A stretch of DNA of 64,000 nt from Primula veris. Its lineage: Eukaryota > Streptophyta > Magnoliopsida > Ericales > Primulaceae. Under the pieces are notes generated by a model that was given only the letters and a program-made list of their open reading frames with translations, was not told the DNA's origin and did no database searches. The DNA is taken from NCBI GenBank assembly GCA_963682055.1, contig OY821744.1:8720835-8784834 (forward strand), given 5' to 3'. Shown here piece by piece: positions 58,460-64,000 of this stretch. Numbering within the stretch: the first letter of the stretch is position 1; every line of letters starts with the position of its first letter. Made by a program: the position numbers and the translations under genes.

Positions 58460-60060
58460 GAAGAAGTCGGGGCATGACATTTCATATTAAGTCTGTGATA
58501 CAACTATCATAGTTTTTTTCCTGGAAGTTGTGGAAAGTCACAACTCATCAGGCATGCTCACAAACTTTGTTTATTATAGAGTCTAAATCTTATATCCTAT
58601 TTATCTACCTCCTTTCGTATTTCTTTGCTTATTTTATCCCAAAAAAAATTCTAAAAAACTTGAAAAAAATTATACAATTACCATAATACATGTATCAATA
58701 CATTTCAATAATTATTTTTAAAAGAAAATCCACACAAAATTTATTTTGGAATAAATGTATAAATTAGTGTAAATTAAACATTGAATATTAAAAAAATTGT
58801 CTAAAACAATATTATGTTCAAATGTTTTAAAATTTGAATACAATATAATATAAAAGTTTATAAAGTTACAGTATAAATTGTGAAAATTTAAAATTTGAGT
58901 AAAAATAAGCAAAAAAATACGAAAGAAGCTAAAAAATAGGGATAAAATATTTGTATTCTCACAATCCTTAATTGTTAGTAATGCGTTAATTGTTGAGAGC
59001 CATAACTTTATTAAGCAATAGCTAGGTTGTGGCCTTTCTTTAATGCTACGGTGTATAATATGGTATTAGTAAGCTTTTTAAGTCATTGGGACCTGTTTTG
59101 GTGTTTTGCTAAATTTACAAAGCAAATTCAGCATAGAACTTGTAGGAGTACTAAGGTACTGTAATTAGATTGATCCTTTTGAAATGATATTGCTTTTGAG
59201 TTTTGCCAGGCGCTGTTCAAACCTAAAACCGAAAAAACTGCGCTCAACTGAGTAACTACGGTTTTGTAGTTCTTCCTTTTGGTGCTTTAAGGTCAAGCTT
59301 AAAAAGCTACTACTGGTCTACTGGGTATGCCCACGATCAGCATTTTTTCCTACGATTTGAATTCATAACTTGAGAAGTCAAGTAATTCCATTTTTCTTAA
59401 TGAAATGATAACTTTGCCTGATTGCTTTCATACTTACACTATCGTCTTGTCCTTTTCTCTGTCTAATGCTGCTATTGTCGGTCAGTTTTGTGTTGAAGTC
59501 CTTGAAGGTAATGACATTTTAGGCATATTCAAGAATTCCGTCAATTATCATCATTCGCCAGGATCGTTGTTAGTTATTTTGCAACTTATATTTAATTTTT
59601 TCATAGCCATGACTTATTAGGAATGACTAGCCATGGCGTTATACATGTTAGTATTTTCTTTTACAGTCATTGTATAAATATAAAAGGGGACCGTACAAAG
59701 AACTAATTGGAAATGGAAAACAAAAGAGTTTGGTTGTTTCAATATTTGCTTATGGGTTTCCACTTGTTTGGTTGCTTGTGTCTTTCTTTGAGCAACTTGT
59801 ATGTCTGGGTCAAATAGTTTGAGCGATAATCAGATTTGGTTGAGCAAATACCATAATATTTGGTTCCCCGACATAGCGACTGCCAGAAAACTAGACGAAG
59901 GACATACAAAGTATGGACTATGCATGGTAGTTTATATTTTTAGGAGTGTAAATGAACTCAAATGGAAAGAATGTTCCAACTTAAACTTAATGGTTATTTT
60001 GCAGAAAAGGAAAACTGTTATTTCAATGAACCTCGTTCATTTTGGGATTGAAATTTTGAA
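58460..60060. other. No gene recognised
   Basis: AT-rich. Open stretches at 59405-59620 and 59801-60139 have no recognisable domain. Confidence 0.4.
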
Positions 60061-60070
60061 TATAGTCATT

Positions 60071-60335
60071 GTGATTCGTCCCAACAAAAAGGATCCGAAG
60101 ATCGATAGCATCACAAAACTTCCAAGACAGTCATTGTGATTCCCGAAAACAAAACTTCCAAAAACGAACGGACAACAGAAATAACTCTTGAACACTAGTA
60201 CTATGAATAATAAGGTGATTCGTCCCAGCAAAAAGGATCCGAAGATCGATAGCATCACAAAACTTCCAATACAGTCATTGTGGTTCCCCTTGCTATTGCT
60301 GCTAATATTGGAAATTTGAACATTAGTACTATGAA
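60071..60335. repeat. 144-bp tandem duplication
   Basis: GTGATTCGTCCCA begins at 60071 and 60215, and both copies run through AAAAAGGATCCGAAGATCGA and CATTAGTACTATGAA-like sequence (CACTAGTACTATGAATAATA in the first). The second copy is interrupted after ACTATGAA by the hAT element. Confidence 0.85.
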
Positions 60336-61029
60336 GTAAATGAGATGAGTTGTTCGTAAAATCGTTCGTGTTCGGTTTGGTTAATACTCGGTTCATGTTC
60401 GTTCATTTATAAATGAACACGATAATGAACAAGAATATATTGTTCGTCTATTAAATGAACTGAACATGAACACGTCTCTGTTCGGTTCGTCTAAGCTCGT
60501 GTTCGTGTAACTATATATAAAGTTTGATAAAAAAAAAAATCTATTAATGATATAACAAAAATTAATATCACTACACAATTAATAAATTTATTTATGCTGT
60601 AATAATATAAATGATATGTTTGTATTATTTCGAACTTATTATGACAATTTATATCATCATACTATAAATACAGTCATTCATTTTATCGTTAAGTGTTCAA
60701 CTCGTTAAAATAATCATACGTATGTAAAAGAAAATTATACAATATATAAACTTAAAGTTATATGTGAACTAGTTTATCATAGTTAGCAATATAGTAATAT
60801 ATGATGAAATTAAAATATATTATAAAAAAAAATCAATTATTAAATGATTTAGAAGAAATTAGATGTTCACGAACAACTCGTGTTCGGCTCGTCAAATGCT
60901 CGGTTCATGTTCGTCAAATGTTCATTCGTATTTAAATGAACATGAACCGAACATAAACAAGGGTTTTAGTTCATGAACTGAATATGAACAGAGTTTTGTT
61001 CGATTCGTTTCGTTTCAGTTACAGCCCTA
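60336..61029. mobile_element. hAT-type element with 8-bp target duplication
   Basis: ACTATGAA occurs on both sides (60328-60335 and 61030-61037). The uninterrupted ACTATGAATAATAAG site is visible in the first tandem copy at about 60200-60214. The right end reversed reads TAGGGCTGTAACTGAAACG; the left end starts at GTAAATGAG, so about seven terminal bases are missing. Internal GTTCGTGTTCG motifs. No transposase. Confidence 0.85.
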
Positions 61030-61039
61030 ACTATGAATA

Positions 61040-61690
61040 ATAAGAGCAAAGCCACATGACACAATCATTAATTTCAAGAAAATATATTTAAAATGTATGT
61101 AAATTAATTTGATTTTTTTTTTACATTTTGCAGTCTAATGAGGTGTCGTGGTTTCTAACAGTCACCGCTTAACTTTCACCGTCAATAAAAAGTGGAATAA
61201 AAGAATGAAAGTCTAGCGTTAAAAGTATAATAAATGAAAAACCGGGGACCATCAGATTATAAAACTAGAAAACTTGCAAAGATATAAAACGGAAGAATAA
61301 TATGGACGGTTATGAGGAAAATTAAAAATGTATGTAAAATGGAAAGAAAAAATCCCGGTTTGAATGGGATGTGCAGTGATGTTGCTAAACTGATGGCAAA
61401 TCAAATATCGCTAAATTGAGCAACAATTTTTATTAGTCTAACAATAAACTGATATTTTTTGTTATAACTATAGTCACCACTCAGCTAACTTCATAAACAA
61501 AGTGGAAAAAAAAAAATGAAAGGCCAGTGTGGAGAGTATAATAAATGAAAAACTGGGGACCATCGTATTATAAAAATATGGAGGGCTAGAAATTAACGTA
61601 TGGTATATATGATTATTTGGTCTAAAATAAATTTCACCCGCTTAAAAGTCGCGGGAGTTTCAAAATTTAAAGAATTTTCGTTACACCAAA
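61040..61690. other. No gene recognised; contains a diverged duplicated block
   Basis: CTAACAGTCACCGCTTAACTT...GTATAATAAATGAAAAACCGGGGACCATC-type sequence near 61155-61255 recurs near 61470-61565 (TATAGTCACCACTCAGCTAA, AAAAACTGGGGACCATC). Probably upstream sequence of CDC45 or a small repeat. Confidence 0.45.
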
Positions 61691-61739
61691 ATGATCCCCA
61701 AAAATAACGAAAATAATATTTTGATTTAAACTAAAAAGT

Positions 61740-63381
61740 CACACAGATCTGTTTTTCTTCTTATTCTCTCTCTCTCTCTCTCCCTCTCTAAAGCAAAGAC
61801 CAACTCAGGTTCATCAAACTCTCTCTCTATATATATATATGTGTATGTGTATATGGGTCGATGAATTCGTTTATGGGTTAAATGTCTTATTTTGTTACGC
61901 TGTTTAATTGAGCAAATTTAATCTCAAATTGGTAATTAAGCTGCTAAACACTATTTCTAAAACTCTCTCTCTATATATATACATACATATATATATATAT
62001 ATATATAATATCATTTTAAAGTTGTTATTTTAGGTTAAAGTCTTGTATGAGTAATCTGTTAAATTGAGCAAATTGAATCTCAAATTGGTCATTTTATTTT
62101 ATCAACTCTACTAATTGATTTCCTATTCTCTTTGTAGTGGTAATTAAGCTGCTATACACTATTTATGATACTCTCTCTCTCTATATATATATATATATTC
62201 TCTCTCTATATATAGAGAGAGATACATGTGTTCAGTTTAAAATTGTTATTTTAGGGTAAAGTTTTCTATGAGTACTATGTTAAATTAAGCTAATTGGGTC
62301 TTAATTTTGTCAATTTTAGTAATTAAGTTACTAAAGAGTAGGGATTGGTTAGTGGGTTTGGACCCAGATTTTTATTTGCTTTAGTTTTTATGGGTCAAAT
62401 ACTTTTTTTGTACTGGTAATTAAGCTACTAAACACTATATCTGAAATTGACTCTGGTCTATAGCTCTATCTCTAAAATTATATGTTCAGCTTAATATTGT
62501 TTAGGTTAAATTCCGCTATGATTACTCCGTTTAATCGTGGGAATTGAATATCGAATTTTCAAATCTAGGAATAGGTTAATAAATACTGGGGACTGATTAG
62601 TGTATTGGAACCCAAATTATGATTTGCTTTAGTTTATTCGGTTTAAGTGAAGTTGCTAAATTTTATTTCTGAAATTGATTTGTAAACTGAAACTCTGTAC
62701 CTAATGATAAAGCCTAAATTTTTGGGGTTAATCTCCATTTCAATCTCTGAATATACATGTTGAGCTTAATATTGTTATTTTTCGTTAAAGCCCTCTTTGA
62801 TTATTCCGGTAAATCAAGTGAATCGGTACTCAAAAAGTCAAAATAATCAGAAAATTACTCAGATTTAGTAATGTAGTTATTAAAGCTAGGGAATGATTAG
62901 TGAGTCGGAGCCAAAAGTACGATTTGTTTAGTTTCTTTGTGTTAAATCTCTTTGTTGTATAAATGCAGCAATTAAACATTTTTCTCAAACAGCTTAGTTA
63001 GTTAAAAATCCCTAAGCCTAATAGTAAAACTCAATTCATTTGAGTTAATTTGTCTCTCTCGCTTTCTATTTTAATTGCATTTTTATCCTCAAATTTTTAA
63101 ATTTTCATTTCTTGTCACTAATTCAGCTACCATAGGCTAGGGGTTAATTAGTGTATTGAAACCCAAACTGTAAATTCTTTTAGTTTCTCTTTGCTAGGCT
63201 CTATGTAAAAAACAGCTACTAAAAACCAGGTCTGAGATTTTTTGGTTACTTGAATCTATTAAATCTAATAAACTTATATTTTTTCCAGGTTGAGATCTAA
63301 AAATTTTGCCCTCATATGAATCCTGTACAGTTTCGACTGAACAAGGTTTGATTTTGGGGTTCGAAGATTTGCACATTGATC
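61740..63381 (+). promoter_or_regulatory. CDC45 promoter, leader and probable leader intron
   Basis: Transcription likely begins near the CT-rich tract at 61770-61800. A probable leader intron ends at TTTTTTCCAG (about 63280-63289), leaving roughly 92 bases of leader before the ATG. The intron is filled with degenerate repeats of about 160-280 bp (see separate entry) and CTCTCT/TATATA microsatellites. The intron call is inferred from the acceptor and the lack of coding sequence. Confidence 0.5.
61876..62840. repeat. Degenerate repeats in the CDC45 leader
   Basis: A block like AGGTTAAAGTCTTGTATGAG followed by AATCTGTTAAATTGAGCAAA and AATTGAATCTCAAATT recurs at about 61876, 62032, 62252, 62503 and 62782. 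Some units also share GGTAATTAAGCTGCTAAACA and GGGATTGGTTAGTG. Confidence 0.65.
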
Positions 63382-63897
63382 ATGGTGAGAGAGCAAAGCA
63401 TCCAATTATTCTATGATCGATTGCGTAAGTCATCATTATCTTCCCCTTCCACCCCTTTACTCATATTTCCCTCCACATCCGATGTCGACTCTCTATGCGC
63501 CTTAAAAATTATTACTCATGTACTTGAATCCGATTCCGTTAGATACGCGTGTTACCCCGTATCTACTTTCAAAGAAATACAGAAATACACCGGACCCAGT
63601 TTAAACTCCTCTTCTGTAGACCCTATTACGATTCTCCTTATCAATTGGGGTTGCCACAGGGACCTTAAAAAGATCCTCAAATTGGGTTCTTCAGCAAATG
63701 TTTTTGTGGTCGATAGTCACCGTCCTATCCATCTGCACAACCTGAGTGATAATAATGATCGTGTGGTCGTGCTTTACACCCATGATGACGAGGCCCAAGC
63801 TGACCTGGCGTATGATTTGGAGGTCTCTGTCGCGGATCTAGCGAATGCGTGTGACATTGATGCCGAAGATGAAGAGAGAGAAGAGAGTGAGGATGAG

Positions 63898-63929
<32 letters not shown>

Positions 63930-64000
63930 CGAAGAGGAAGATGGGAGTGGGACTCAAAAGAGGAGAAGGGTTTCGGACGAAACCGAGAAAGATCCTGTGA
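63382..64000 (+). CDS. Cell division control protein 45, N-terminal part
   Basis: ATG at 63382 in context GATCATGGTG, then open without a stop to the window edge (206 codons; full-length plant CDC45 is near 600). Recognised from MVREQSIQLFYDRLR, LLIFPSTSDVDSLCALKII, SVRYACYPVSTFKEI, ILLINWGCHRDL, FVVDSHRPIHLHNL and ADLAYDLEV, the DHH-like fold of the CDC45 family. After about residue 160 comes an acidic linker with a Glu-Ser repeat (about residues 172-186) and a basic KRRR motif. CDC45 joins MCM2-7 and GINS to form the CMG helicase that unwinds DNA at replication forks in the nucleus. No lesion seen in the part present. Confidence 0.95.

Noticed and set aside
63194..63376. Minus-strand frame upstream of CDC45
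   Set aside because: Lies in the leader and is antisense to it; no domain.

Overview
This is plant nuclear DNA, most likely from a core eudicot and possibly an asterid. It is AT-rich, has GT-AG introns, and carries plant-type mobile elements (Mutator-like elements or MULEs, hAT, Stowaway, Harbinger, pogo/Lemi1-like, CACTA, L1-type LINEs, LTR relics). It also holds a decayed cluster of leucine-rich-repeat receptor-like proteins (RLPs). Only two host genes look intact: a three-exon gene of unrecognised family (51738-54905) and the 5' part of CDC45, the replicative helicase subunit, which runs off the right edge (63382-64000).

Layout. 1-1084: AT-rich flank. 1093-10627: a giant fold-back MULE whose two arms of about 4.57 kb are almost perfectly identical. 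Each arm carries a full transposase gene that combines a FAR1/MuDR-type zinc finger, a MULE DDE domain, a SWIM zinc finger and an OTU cysteine-protease domain. The two genes diverge from a central array of short tandem repeats. 11.0-16.9 kb: RLP pseudogene and inverted RLP 3' fragments, mixed with mobile elements. 18.4-20.6 kb: a second, decayed MULE-OTU gene. 20.9-28.2 kb: three copies of one long repeat; two of them, inverted, enclose fragments of a plastid EF-Ts gene and a theta-class glutathione transferase exon, and a solo LTR lies between them. 28.3-29.9 kb: pseudogene with a plant mobile domain (PMD). 32.4-35.4 kb: nearly full-length RLP pseudogene. 35.8-47.1 kb: short transposons, nested insertions, a CENP-B-type transposase relic, a CACTA end and an L1 relic. 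48.4-51.6 kb: L1 relic directly upstream of the unrecognised gene. 54.9-61.0 kb: hAT and Mutator-type MITEs, several with readable target-site duplications. 61.7-64.0 kb: CDC45 leader and first coding exon.

The strongest candidate for something unusual is the fold-back MULE. It has the shape of a natural Mu-killer-type inverted duplication, its ends coincide with transposon termini flanked by a probable target duplication, and it contains two near-identical OTU-transposase genes. All family assignments come from reading motifs by eye; no database search was run.
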